Source of the DNA: Pseudoalteromonas lipolytica
GTDB taxonomy: Bacteria; Pseudomonadota; Gammaproteobacteria; Enterobacterales; Alteromonadaceae
Reading direction: 5' to 3'
Assembly (NCBI RefSeq): GCF_001306915.1
Contig: NZ_LJTC01000002.1
Coordinates: forward strand, 444,108-508,107
DNA length: 64,000 bases
Below, piece after piece: positions 26,180 through 34,836 of this stretch. The translations under genes and the position numbers were made by a program. The stretch's first letter is position 1. Every line of letters starts with the position of its first letter. The notes beneath the pieces are model-generated. The model ran no database searches, had not been told where the DNA came from, and worked only from the letters and a program-made list of their open reading frames with translations.

Positions 26180-26617
26180 CTACTTCAAACACATATCCTG
26201 ATGTGGAATACCATCTTCTAGGTAATCATCGCCCACATTTTCAAAACCAAATTGCTGATAAAACCCTGTTAGGTAACACTGAGCACCAATCATAATCGCT
26301 TTATCAGGCCAATGCCTCTTACATGTATCAATCGCGGTTTGCACTAGCTTGCTTGCGAGTCCTTCACCACGAAATTGCTCTGCTACCAGCACACGACCAA
26401 ATGCGCTAAATTGCTCATTCTTTTTATAGCATCGTGCATAGGCTGCCACCTGCAGGCCTTTGAACAAGAACACATGTTGGGTCAGTTCATTGTTATCCAC
26501 TTCGTCAATTTCTGGGTAAGGGCAAGTTTGCTCTACCACAAATACATCAACCCGCGCCCGTAAAATGGCAAATAACTCATCTTTACTGAGTTCGTTATAA
26601 CTTTTAATTGAAAACAT
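26180..26617 (-). CDS. ElaA-like GNAT acetyltransferase
   Basis: This 145-residue protein has the ElaA hallmark ELFAILRARVDVFVVEQTCPYPEIDEVD near the N-terminus, followed by the acetyl-CoA loop RVLVAEQFRGEGLASKLVQ and the end GFYQQFGFENVGDDYLEDGIPHQDM. AAGGAG sits seven bases before ATG at 26617; an earlier Met seven codons upstream has no such site. The substrate is unknown. Confidence 0.92.
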   Translation of the reverse strand: MFSIKSYNELSKDELFAILRARVDVFVVEQTCPYPEIDEVDNNELTQHVFLFKGLQVAAYARCYKKNEQFSAFGRVLVAEQFRGEGLASKLVQTAIDTCKRHWPDKAIMIGAQCYLTGFYQQFGFENVGDDYLEDGIPHQDMCLK

Positions 26618-26634
26618 AATGCTCCTTAATGAAA

Positions 26635-26660
26635 ACAAAAAACCCAGCCGTAGCTGGGTT
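26635..26660 (-). terminator. Terminator after the Spo0M-like gene
   Basis: The stem AACCCAGC / GCTGGGTT with a four-base loop runs into T6-G-TTTT on the minus strand, between the Spo0M-like gene and the elaA-like gene. Confidence 0.85.
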
Positions 26661-26686
26661 TTAACTCGCTATTCAGTCGTTAATCT

Positions 26687-27430
26687 TTAAGCAAATAATC
26701 GCTCTAGCTGATCACACAGCTGCGACAGGTTTACATGATCATGCTCAATCGTTAAATCGACATAACCGTCCCCCCTAAAGGCACGGTCAAGCTCGATTAA
26801 TACATGAGTTTTATGTGCTTCAGGCACAAACGACAACTCAATCTCTTGTAAGCCAAATAGGCTTCGGCTATTTGGGCGATATTCAAGTTCTTGATAACAG
26901 CCTGAATGCGATTGAAAAGTAGGTGCTTTTAAATAACCCTTTTCTACATCTGCTTTCACTAAGCTAAAACCAAGTCTATCCATCGCTTCCATTAACGTGC
27001 TTACAGCGTCATTAGGATAAATGTGTAATGCATCACGGTCAGTTGGATCAAGGGCTAGATCAATGTCTAAGCCTGTTTCAAGCCAAACATGCGATTGGTT
27101 ATAACCAGCGTTAATTTCAGTGATCGGGGTTTCAGAATGTAGGCGAGCTTCAAATGGGATATGCTTTTCAGCGCCCGCTGCAATCATGCCAATATCTGTA
27201 ATTCGCCATTTTTCTATCACATGGTTTGTAAAATACTCACCGTCATCACTTTCAACTTTCACACGGGTCATAAGTGCTAGGTCTAAACCCGAAATTTCTT
27301 GATCAACATCACCACCTTTGATGACTATCACGGCATTAAATTTTTGACCAGGTTGTAAATGCTCTGTCTCAAGTACAGTGTCAACTTTTGCTGCACCAAT
27401 ACCTACTGATGCAAGGATTTTCTTAAACAT
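26687..27430 (-). CDS. Spo0M-like (sporulation-control family) protein
   Basis: This 247-residue protein belongs to the Spo0M family, with an arrestin-like beta sandwich. The opening FKKILASVGIGAAKVDTVLE and the block LQPGQKFNAVIVIKGGDVDQEISGLDL are diagnostic. The C-terminal ELEYRPNSRSLFGLQEIELSF is also shared. Bacillus Spo0M affects sporulation, but homologues occur in non-spore-formers, where the role is unclear, perhaps adaptor-like. AAGGAG precedes the start. It is divergent from the KefB-like gene. Confidence 0.9.
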   Translation of the reverse strand: MFKKILASVGIGAAKVDTVLETEHLQPGQKFNAVIVIKGGDVDQEISGLDLALMTRVKVESDDGEYFTNHVIEKWRITDIGMIAAGAEKHIPFEARLHSETPITEINAGYNQSHVWLETGLDIDLALDPTDRDALHIYPNDAVSTLMEAMDRLGFSLVKADVEKGYLKAPTFQSHSGCYQELEYRPNSRSLFGLQEIELSFVPEAHKTHVLIELDRAFRGDGYVDLTIEHDHVNLSQLCDQLERLFA

Positions 27431-27651
27431 CTATTCTCCTTAAGCCAGCTTCTTAGTTATGGCTTAAATTCCTTTGTTAATGCATCTTAACCACAATTAA
27501 AAGCTATTGTCAGCGAAAAAATGTTGCTTTTGGCGGATTAATCAATAAATCATGGATAAGTGCTTATTTTTTGAACTCTTCTTGCTCGATATTGTTTTCC
27601 AATAACGAATATTTCGCTACACTGCTAGCAAATGAAGCTAAAAGAACAATT

Positions 27652-29223
27652 ATGGAACTTATCTACTTTGCTACCGCTTTCGTGTTTGGCTTTGCCATTT
27701 ATCAATTAAAGCTACCTCCTCTCATCGGCTTTTTATTAGCAGGCTTTGCGCTTAATCTTTATGGTTATAAAACAACCGAACTACTAAATACATTAGCAAA
27801 CCTCGGTGTAACACTATTACTTTTTAGCATAGGTCTAAAACTTAAAGTGTCTAATTTAATGAAACCGCAAGTGTGGGCGCCTGCCTCAATGCACATTGTT
27901 CTGAGCAGCACGCTGTTTAGTGGTTTTATGTTACTGCTAGGTGCCCTTGCACTGCCTTTATTTAGTGAACTTACTTGGCAAAGTGCATTGTTAGTCGGCT
28001 TTGCTTTTAGCTTTTCAAGCACCGTATTTGCCGTAAAAGTATTGGAAGAACGCGGTGAGATGGCAAGCCTGCATGGTAAAATCGCCATTGGCATTCTAGT
28101 TATGCAAGATATCTTCGCTGTTATCTTCTTAGCCATCAGTACAGGTAAAGCACCGAACATGTGGGCACTGGCATTATTAGTGGGATTGCCTATTTTACGT
28201 CCAGTGATGTTTTGGGTATTAAATCGCTCAAAACACGGTGAACTATTACCTTTATTCGGGTTTTTCTTTGCACTAGTTTTAGGTTACCAAGCATTTGAAT
28301 TTGCAGGTCTTAAAGGTGATTTAGGTGCGTTGATTATCGGTATGATGTTCGCATCACACAAAAAAGCAGGTGAGTTATCAAAGTCATTACTGAATTTAAA
28401 AGATGTGTTACTGGTTGGCTTTTTCTTAAATATTGGTTTGAATGCCGAACTGACAAGTCACGCAGTGATTGTTGCACTTATCATTATACTCGTCTTGCCA
28501 CTAAAAGTTGCACTTTATTATGTACTGACAAACGCATTTAAGTTACGTGCTCGTACTTCGTTATTAAGTGCATTTAGCTTAGCCAATTACAGTGAGTTTG
28601 GCCTGATCGTTTGCGCAGTTGCAGCTACCAGCAATTTAATTACTTCTGAATGGCTGGCAGTTATGGCTATTGCAGTTTCAATCACATTTGTTTTAGCCTC
28701 GCCTCTTAACAAACGATCAAATGAGATTTATGTCAAAATCGAACATTGGCTACTTAAATTTGAAAGTGACAGCCGTCTTGCTGAGGAACTACCTGTTAAT
28801 TTAAATGATACTAAAATCGTGATATTTGGCATGGGCCGAATTGGCACGGGTGCTTATGAAACGATTAGCCAAACCCATCCAAATCTTGTCGCGGGTATTG
28901 ATATCAAACCTGATGTAGTAGAAAAGCACATCAAACGTGGTCGTCGGGTATTACTCGCTGATGCAACAGACCCTGATTTTTGGCAACGTGTAAATCATTC
29001 ACATGTCGGTATGGTAATGCTCGCTATGCCTAAACATATGCAGAATATTTTTGCTTTGGAGCAACTACGAGCCTCAGGTTATCAAGGACAAGTTACTGCA
29101 ATTGCCAATTATCCAGATCAGCAAAAAGAACTAGAAGATATGGGCGTTGACTCTACTTATAACTTTTATTTAGAGGCAGGAAGTGGTTTTGCAGAGCATG
29201 TAAAGCAAAAACTTTTTTCTTAG
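27652..29223 (+). CDS. Monovalent cation:proton antiporter, KefB/YbaL-like (CPA2)
   Basis: This 523-residue protein has an N-terminal sodium/proton exchanger domain of about twelve membrane segments (first: LIYFATAFVFGFAIYQ; core FSFSSTVFAVKVLEERGEMASLHGKIAIGILVMQD) and a C-terminal RCK/TrkA-N nucleotide-binding domain (KIVIFGMGRIGTGAYE, then VAGIDIKPDVVEKH and LADATDPDFW). It likely moves potassium or sodium against protons under nucleotide control. ATG at 27652 starts directly at the first helix; a 27-residue upstream extension is not supported. Confidence 0.9.
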   Translation: MELIYFATAFVFGFAIYQLKLPPLIGFLLAGFALNLYGYKTTELLNTLANLGVTLLLFSIGLKLKVSNLMKPQVWAPASMHIVLSSTLFSGFMLLLGALALPLFSELTWQSALLVGFAFSFSSTVFAVKVLEERGEMASLHGKIAIGILVMQDIFAVIFLAISTGKAPNMWALALLVGLPILRPVMFWVLNRSKHGELLPLFGFFFALVLGYQAFEFAGLKGDLGALIIGMMFASHKKAGELSKSLLNLKDVLLVGFFLNIGLNAELTSHAVIVALIIILVLPLKVALYYVLTNAFKLRARTSLLSAFSLANYSEFGLIVCAVAATSNLITSEWLAVMAIAVSITFVLASPLNKRSNEIYVKIEHWLLKFESDSRLAEELPVNLNDTKIVIFGMGRIGTGAYETISQTHPNLVAGIDIKPDVVEKHIKRGRRVLLADATDPDFWQRVNHSHVGMVMLAMPKHMQNIFALEQLRASGYQGQVTAIANYPDQQKELEDMGVDSTYNFYLEAGSGFAEHVKQKLFS

Positions 29224-29231
29224 CACCTAAA

Positions 29232-29268
29232 ATAATTATTGGTACTTAAGGATGGTACCAATAATTAT
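29232..29268 (+). other. 14-bp inverted repeat
   Basis: ATAATTATTGGTAC (29232-29245) and its exact complement (29255-29268) flank a nine-base loop, just after the antiporter stop codon. There is no T-run, so it may be an operator, an mRNA-stabilising 3' hairpin or a weak terminator. Confidence 0.5.
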
Positions 29269-29506
29269 CTCTAAAATTTTCAGCAAGTTGCATAGTCAGG
29301 ATAAAATCACCTGTTTTTTAGTTCCCTTTATTAGGTCAACTCTATTTACAAAGCTTTACATGTAGATTAGCAATCACCAATAAAAAAAGAGTAGAATCCT
29401 AAGAGTACTAATAGCTTAGTATCTATTTTTAACACAAAGAAGTGACTCAGTATAAGCATATAACGACTAGCATATGCGTAACTGTAAACTGATTAGGGTT
29501 GTTTAA

Positions 29507-29788
29507 ATGAAGAATAAGTTTACCAACGAAGTTTTGGCAGACACGGATGATGCGCGTTCTGGGAAACTTTCAGACATTCAGCAGCAGCTTGATGAATTAC
29601 AACAAAATGGCATGACCCCAATGGATATAAGGGCGGTGCTTTTTAACAAGATGCTCGATATCTATCAGGTACCTAATGATCACTTTCTGAGAGATGCAGA
29701 AACACCGGAAAGAATTGATGATCCGTCTATTGCATTGCAATTGCAACAGCTCGGTTTTTCAAAAAAACCTCGATATCAATTACACTAA
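29507..29788 (+). CDS. Small hypothetical protein, 93 residues
   Basis: The product is hydrophilic with no signal peptide or membrane segment. It has a helical region (DIQQQLDELQQNGMTPMDIRAVLFNKML), then YQVPNDHFLRDAETPERIDD and a short basic tail. I recognise no family. It stands alone with a leader of over 250 bases upstream and two hairpins downstream. Its codon use looks like that of its neighbours. Confidence that it is a gene comes from its clean length, its Met start and the terminator behind it. Confidence 0.65.
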   Translation: MKNKFTNEVLADTDDARSGKLSDIQQQLDELQQNGMTPMDIRAVLFNKMLDIYQVPNDHFLRDAETPERIDDPSIALQLQQLGFSKKPRYQLH

Positions 29789-29811
29789 CTACTAGGCATT
29801 ACTCTAGTAGT
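29788..29811 (+). other. 8-bp inverted repeat after the small gene
   Basis: ACTACTAG (29788-29795) and CTAGTAGT (29804-29811) flank an eight-base loop just at the stop codon. There is no T-run. A second, terminator-like hairpin follows 30 bases downstream. Confidence 0.4.
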
Positions 29812-29840
29812 ATCTATTCTGAGGGCCTACCTCCCTCACT

Positions 29841-29881
29841 AAATAGGCTGTTTCTTGCCCGTCACAGCCTATTTTCTCTCT
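29841..29881 (+). terminator. Terminator after the small hypothetical gene
   Basis: The 10-bp stem AAATAGGCTG / CAGCCTATTT (29841-29850, 29865-29874) has a 14-base loop and is followed by T-rich sequence (TTTTCTCTCTTATTTTT). Confidence 0.7.
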
Positions 29882-29926
29882 TATTTTTACCGTATCATCT
29901 AGCTTTAAAATTTCTTTGAGATAAAG

Positions 29927-30145
29927 ATGGATACAGCTGAACTCAAACGTGCCATAAATACTAAGATGCCATTTGGAAAGTATGCTGGCCGCCCTTTATT
30001 GTTACTCCCTGAGCCTTATTTAGTTTGGTTTAAACAGCAAGGATTTCCAGACTCTAAATTAGGAGCACAACTGGCGATGATGTATGAAGTGAAGCTAAAT
30101 GGCCTAGAAAAAATGCTCATGCCATTATTAAATGAAAATAATTAA
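29927..30145 (+). CDS. DUF3820 family protein
   Basis: This 72-residue cytoplasmic protein shows the DUF3820 core: MPFGKYAGRPLLLLPEPYLVWF and GAQLAMMYEVKLNGLE. The family is sometimes labelled a quorum-sensing-regulated virulence factor on the basis of one member, but the role is not established. The MPFGKYxGxxLxxLPxxYLxWF pattern also appears in exonuclease-linked domains. It stands alone with a shared terminator behind. Confidence 0.88.
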   Translation: MDTAELKRAINTKMPFGKYAGRPLLLLPEPYLVWFKQQGFPDSKLGAQLAMMYEVKLNGLEKMLMPLLNENN

Positions 30146-30217
30146 ACTTTTTACGAACTTTTATAAATTGGTGCGGTCTATTACTTTGCTACTTGTTTAT
30201 TTTTGGTTTTAATCTTT

Positions 30218-30242
30218 AAAAAGCGCCCTAGGCGCTTTTTTT
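30218..30242. terminator. Bidirectional terminator
   Basis: AAAAAGCGCC / GGCGCTTTTT with a CTA loop lies between the DUF3820 gene and the convergent kinase gene of cassette B. The plus-strand T-run continues as TTTTTTTATGCCT. Confidence 0.9.
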
Positions 30243-30253
30243 ATGCCTGCAAT

Positions 30254-31501
30254 TTAAAGCGAGTTACTTTTAAATAAATGAATAGTAAATTTAGCTCCAC
30301 CTAATGGTGAATCACACACCTCAGACTGCCCTTGATGCCAACTAACAATTTTAGCAACAATCGCAAGGCCTAAGCCAAAGCCGCCAGTTTTCTTGTCACG
30401 GCTTTTATCTAGACGAGTAAATGGCTTAAAAATACTTTGCCACTCAGACTTAGCTATCCCTGGGCCGTCGTCTTCAACACTTATTTGTATTGAATCACCC
30501 AACTCTTCAAGGCTGACATGAATTTTATGGTTTGCGTATTTTTGTGCATTGCCTAATAAATTTTGAATACAACGCGCCATAAAATGCTCGTCACACTCAT
30601 AGTAAAGCTGCCTAGGCGCACTCACTGCTACATCGATATCAGTAGCAAATTCGAGCTTATTCACGACACTGTTAATAAGCGCTGTAAGGTCACACGAACG
30701 TGGCTTTAAGCTTGGTTGATGCGAATCAAGTCGTGCGTATTCAAGCATCTCAGACACTAGCGCTTCAAGCTCAGCAATATCAGCCTGCATATTATCTATA
30801 TAACTATAAGATTTCTCATTTTCAATTTGCTCTTCAAGCATAGCAACGGCAAATTTTAAACGCGCCAACGGCGTTCTAAACTCATGAGAAACAGAAGAAG
30901 TCAGTTCTTGCTGCGCAGCTAGTAGGTACTGAATACGCTCTTGCATAGCATTAAGCGTGCCTGTAATTGGCAAAAAAAATGATTTAGATGCATCACGCAA
31001 TTCGAAATCTTGCGAGCCGCCTACCGCCTCACAAGCTAAAGTGAGTTTGTTAAAGTCTCGCCAAAGTAACAAGCTCCAAAGACCAATAGGAAGACCAATA
31101 ATGGCTAGTAATAAAAAATAGGGCCAAACAGAGCTAAAGTTAGGATTTGATATTGAGAGTGGACCAACTTGTAATAGCTGAGTCTCATTAATAGTAATGT
31201 ACCAAATTACCTTCTGCTGCTGATTAAAAAGATACAGATAGTGATCATTTTGTAATTGTGTTTTGAGGTTTGTTGGTAGAGCGAGATCAGTTAAATCAAT
31301 TAGCTCGCTATTAAACTCTTGCTGTAATTTAGCTAAGCCATTGTCAGTTTGACTTAATAGCCATAATGATTTACCAAACTCTTGATCTAGAGCGATTTGT
31401 TGCTGTGTGTCTTCATAGGGCCATAACTGCTCTATGACCCCACTAACAAGAAACAGAGAAACTATTATGTAAAGATATAAGCTAGCAAACAGTTTCCCCA
31501 T
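30254..31501 (-). CDS. Sensor histidine kinase, RstB-like (cassette B)
   Basis: This 415-residue membrane kinase is laid out like that of cassette A: first helix FASLYLYIIVSLFLVSGVI, a short periplasmic domain of about 110 residues, second helix VWPYFLLLAIIGLPIGLWSLLLW, a HAMP-like region, H-box SSVSHEFRTPLARLKFA (His near 203), N-box NLLGNAQKYAN and ATP-lid motifs VEDDGPGIAK and FGLGLAIVAKI. Its stop lies 12 bases from a strong terminator. It follows the regulator gene by six bases. Confidence 0.93.
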   Translation of the reverse strand: MGKLFASLYLYIIVSLFLVSGVIEQLWPYEDTQQQIALDQEFGKSLWLLSQTDNGLAKLQQEFNSELIDLTDLALPTNLKTQLQNDHYLYLFNQQQKVIWYITINETQLLQVGPLSISNPNFSSVWPYFLLLAIIGLPIGLWSLLLWRDFNKLTLACEAVGGSQDFELRDASKSFFLPITGTLNAMQERIQYLLAAQQELTSSVSHEFRTPLARLKFAVAMLEEQIENEKSYSYIDNMQADIAELEALVSEMLEYARLDSHQPSLKPRSCDLTALINSVVNKLEFATDIDVAVSAPRQLYYECDEHFMARCIQNLLGNAQKYANHKIHVSLEELGDSIQISVEDDGPGIAKSEWQSIFKPFTRLDKSRDKKTGGFGLGLAIVAKIVSWHQGQSEVCDSPLGGAKFTIHLFKSNSL

Positions 31502-31507
31502 TAATGA

Positions 31508-32200
31508 TTACATATCCCATGCATCAGAAACGAACAGGTAACCTTGCCCCCAAACTGTTTTAATTCGGTATGGTTTATCACTGTTATCACCTAATTTCTT
31601 ACGGATACGCGATACACGTACGTCAACGGTTCGGTCTAAACCATCATATTGACGACCAATCATATGTTGATGAACATGCTCACGACTTAACACTTCACCT
31701 GCATTTGAAGCAAGCAACCAAAGCAGCTCAAATTCATGAGAAGTCAGTGTAATTTCACTGCCTTTAAGTGTAACAATGCGGCTAGTTTTATCAATGGTTA
31801 AATCGCCAAAGCTAAGCTCTTCTGGTGCTTTGTTTGTAGCTTGACCACGGCGTAACAATGCGTTGATGCGCGCTAATAATACGCGTGGTTCTGCAGGCTT
31901 AATAACATAATCGTCTGCACCTAGTTCAAGCCCAATTACTTGATCAAAGTCTTCACCTTTTGCTGTAAGCATTAGAATTGGTAAGTTGAATTTATCGCGT
32001 ACCTGACGGCAAACACTAAAGCCATCTTTACCCGGTAACATGACATCTAAAATCATTAAATCAACTGGATTGTTCTCAAGGTATTCGAAAACTTCATCGC
32101 CGCGTTCAAGGACCGCAACATCCAATCCATTATGCTGAAGGTAATCGCGTGTTAACTGCTGTAAGCCGAGATCATCTTCAACAAGTAAAATCTTTGCCAT
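31508..32200 (-). CDS. OmpR-family response regulator, RstA-like (cassette B)
   Basis: This 230-residue regulator has the receiver motifs ILLVEDDLGL, phosphoacceptor Asp in LMILDVMLPGKDG (about residue 51), MLTAKGE and YVIKPAEPR, then a winged helix with YDGLDRTVDVRVSRIRKKLG and TVWGQGYLFVSDAW. It resembles E. coli RstA throughout. ATG at 32200 follows AGGAGCAACC, so ten extra codons upstream are rejected. It lies between the DUF3019 and kinase genes. Confidence 0.94.
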   Translation of the reverse strand: MAKILLVEDDLGLQQLTRDYLQHNGLDVAVLERGDEVFEYLENNPVDLMILDVMLPGKDGFSVCRQVRDKFNLPILMLTAKGEDFDQVIGLELGADDYVIKPAEPRVLLARINALLRRGQATNKAPEELSFGDLTIDKTSRIVTLKGSEITLTSHEFELLWLLASNAGEVLSREHVHQHMIGRQYDGLDRTVDVRVSRIRKKLGDNSDKPYRIKTVWGQGYLFVSDAWDM

Positions 32201-32214
32201 TGGTTGCTCCTGAT

Positions 32215-32601
32215 TTAAAAAAAGCTCCACGGTGAACGTAACCTACGCCTCGTTGTTTTTGCTTCAGTGCTTTGCACCTCGACTTTTGTGGTCGCAACTT
32301 TGCTCCCCGTGTGCGGATTGACTAAGGAGTATATTGTTTCAACCTGAACCCGCGCTTTATGGCTATAAAGCCCATTATTACTATCAGTCCAGCATTGAAT
32401 TTGCTGGTTATTTTGGTATAAACACAGATCTTGAGGTTGAGCAGTTTTCCAGCTAATTTTTAATTCAAGATCACAAAATTCGTGCTGTTGTAATACAACA
32501 CACACTTTTGGTGTGATATCAAACTGAGTCGCTTGTGCATAGCTTGGGGGAGCCCAAATAACAGCAACAAACACACACAGACTAAAAACAAAATACTTCA
32601 T
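32215..32601 (-). CDS. DUF3019 periplasmic protein (cassette B)
   Basis: This 128-residue exported protein has a signal peptide (YFVFSLCVFVAVIWAPPSYAQ). The four cysteines repeat the cassette A spacing: C-x8-C-x16-C-x9-CW (VCVVLQQHEFC ... LC ... QCW). The C-terminus is again Arg-rich and ends in Phe-Phe. Its start is one base from the MipA stop, so the two are coupled. Function is not known; it is probably a partner of the neighbouring barrel or kinase. Confidence 0.85.
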   Translation of the reverse strand: MKYFVFSLCVFVAVIWAPPSYAQATQFDITPKVCVVLQQHEFCDLELKISWKTAQPQDLCLYQNNQQIQCWTDSNNGLYSHKARVQVETIYSLVNPHTGSKVATTKVEVQSTEAKTTRRRLRSPWSFF

Positions 32602-32602
32602 A

Positions 32603-33490
32603 TTAAAAAATATGATTGAATCCTATAAAAGCAGTCATCGAATACGTGTGTTCAAAAAGCGGACTGTCATCCACGGCTGAGTAGTCATAATATGCTAAAT
32701 GAAAACGAAGAGAGTTAGTCTCACCTAGAGGCCAACGGGCGTCGATTTTAGCATAAGGTTGCCAGCTACTGCCAACCTCTATTTCTCCGTATGATGATTC
32801 TTCGGCCGATAAACCATAAAAATAATCATTTAATTCGTTCGATTTATACCAAACACCTAAGCTCGGTGCGATACTTAAACGACCTAACTGATGGTGAGAT
32901 TGCCATTGTAAGGCACTGCGAACCCCTTTATAAACCCCGGAGACATCAGCTAGAACCTGAACAGAGAATACATGATTACTGCGGATATAGTGATAGCTCA
33001 AGCCCGCATCTAAAGCCCAGCGTCTTTTTTTTACGTCATTTGTTGTGACAACAGACTTTTCAACTAATTCATCACTACTCGTTGATTCAACAACGAAGCT
33101 ATTTGACGTTTGCAAGGCAAATACATTACTAGGATGAAAATCTATAAAAAAACGGGTCTCGGGGTTAAATTCAGTGACAATGTTAACAACATGTGTGTCG
33201 CTTTCATGAAGGGAATAGCCTAAGCGACCATTATCAAAAAACCATTGTTCACCATAAAAAGCAACCTCTGGTAGCAGTATTAAAGGTAAATTGTCACCTC
33301 CATGCAATGGGTTTGTAATTACCCCAGCCCCAGTATTAACACTTAAGTGCCACTGCTCAGTATCAATTTGTTGATTTGCCATACGGCTTTCACGTTCAGT
33401 GCGAGTAGAATCATCAGCATACGCTTGACCCACACATACTAGCGCCAAAGCATAGAAAACTACGCAGAACCTGATCGTTAGAAACTTCAT
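32603..33490 (-). CDS. MipA/OmpV family outer-membrane protein (cassette B)
   Basis: This 295-residue protein has a signal peptide (FLTIRFCVVFYALALVCVGQAYA) and a MipA-type barrel: WHLSVNTGAGVITNPLHGGDNLPLILLPEVAFYGEQWFFDNGRLGYSL and the ending YSMTAFIGFNHIF with terminal Phe. The loop NELNDYFYGLSAEES matches NDFTDYYFGISPSES of the cassette A protein, a typical MipA motif. The N-terminal mature region has a polar extension. It is the first gene of cassette B. Confidence 0.9.
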   Translation of the reverse strand: MKFLTIRFCVVFYALALVCVGQAYADDSTRTERESRMANQQIDTEQWHLSVNTGAGVITNPLHGGDNLPLILLPEVAFYGEQWFFDNGRLGYSLHESDTHVVNIVTEFNPETRFFIDFHPSNVFALQTSNSFVVESTSSDELVEKSVVTTNDVKKRRWALDAGLSYHYIRSNHVFSVQVLADVSGVYKGVRSALQWQSHHQLGRLSIAPSLGVWYKSNELNDYFYGLSAEESSYGEIEVGSSWQPYAKIDARWPLGETNSLRFHLAYYDYSAVDDSPLFEHTYSMTAFIGFNHIF

Positions 33491-33607
33491 TATTATTTTA
33501 CGACCAAAGAAAATTTTGCAATGTCAGCATAATATCAAGATGTGAACAAACTGTCCTCAGCAGGTTACAAGTATTCACAAATTTGATACATATTTCGATT
33601 AAGTTTG

Positions 33608-34657
33608 TTACTCCTCGACAATCTCTATGCGATTGCGACCATGTTCTTTAGCTAAGTAAAGCGCCTTATCAGCTTTAGCAATGAGCTGTTCAGGGTTACT
33701 ATTTTTAGCTTTTATCGCAATACCAAAACTAGCCGTTACTTGACTCAACACCTTATCAGAATTTGGCTTCTTGATTTGTAATTTAGCGATAGTTTGGCGA
33801 AGTAGCTGTGTGAAATTAGTCATATCACTAATACTTGCAAACTGGGCCGTAAAGCAAAACTCTTCACCACCGTAACGATAGACTTGGCCAATACTGGAAA
33901 CATGCTTTAATAGCTTAGCAGACACTGCTCGTAAAACTTGGTCCCCTTTTTGATGTCCAAAGTTATCATTAAATGATTTGAAATGATCAATATCTATCAT
34001 GGTTAATACTGATACTTGAGCTAATTCATTGTTTTTACAAAAACGCTTTATATCCTCATCAAACTTGCCACGATTCAATAACCCTGTTAATGGATCTCTT
34101 TGCGCTTTATCTTTCGATCTAATCAACTCTTGTTTTAAGTCGGTAATTTCTGCATAAGCTTGTGCTAGTTGATTTTGAAAGTCCTGTGCCCTACTTTGTA
34201 AGGTCGCTGACTCGTCACTTAGACGTTCTACACAATCAAGTACATCATCAAAGCCTGTTTCTTGGCTGATATCTGCATTTTTTAGTTTCAAATGGCATTC
34301 TTGAAGCGTTTGGTTAAACTCTGTTGAGTAATTTATTGCTTCATTGATGTCTTGATGTACCTTTCCAACAACATCATTAAAACCACCTGATAACTGATAA
34401 AACAATGCTAAATCATCACTAGATAGAAACTGGTTGAACAGCGCTTTAGCATGCTCGTGGCTGCACGTTTTAAATTCATCAATAATTTTATCCAAAGCAT
34501 CATTAAGTTCGGGGGTTTTATTGCTGACATACGCATACCAAATCGCATAATTTAGCGGTGTTATTGGCATCTTGTACTTAACCATGAGAGGAATAGCTTG
34601 TTTTAAACAGTGACTTGAATAACTTAGTGAATGCTCGGCTTGCGCAGAAAGTATCAT
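33608..34657 (-). CDS. Diguanylate cyclase (GGDEF domain)
   Basis: This 349-residue protein has no membrane segment. A helical N-terminal region of about 150 residues (NYAIWYAYVSNKTPELNDALDKIIDEF) and a coiled coil (SRAQDFQNQLAQAYAEITDLKQELIRSKDKA) lead into the GGDEF domain: DPLTGLLNRGKFDEDI, MIDIDHFKSFNDNFGHQKGDQVL and the active loop RYGGEEF (residues 263-267). The intact GGEEF suggests c-di-GMP synthesis. No RxxD inhibitory site is visible before the loop. The helical N-terminus probably senses or dimerises. It is monocistronic. Confidence 0.93.
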   Translation of the reverse strand: MILSAQAEHSLSYSSHCLKQAIPLMVKYKMPITPLNYAIWYAYVSNKTPELNDALDKIIDEFKTCSHEHAKALFNQFLSSDDLALFYQLSGGFNDVVGKVHQDINEAINYSTEFNQTLQECHLKLKNADISQETGFDDVLDCVERLSDESATLQSRAQDFQNQLAQAYAEITDLKQELIRSKDKAQRDPLTGLLNRGKFDEDIKRFCKNNELAQVSVLTMIDIDHFKSFNDNFGHQKGDQVLRAVSAKLLKHVSSIGQVYRYGGEEFCFTAQFASISDMTNFTQLLRQTIAKLQIKKPNSDKVLSQVTASFGIAIKAKNSNPEQLIAKADKALYLAKEHGRNRIEIVEE

Positions 34658-34836
34658 GATTCTAGGCCATGAAAATTTTATTATTTTAAATTACGTTAAC
34701 AACACCTTGAAAAAAAGCAATAAAAATGGATTTTATCCATTTAAAACCAGTAAAAAACACGAAAAATAAATGCAAAAACCAATACTAAATAACTATCAAA
34801 AATTAAACCTTTTATACCAACATCAAATCGTTAACG

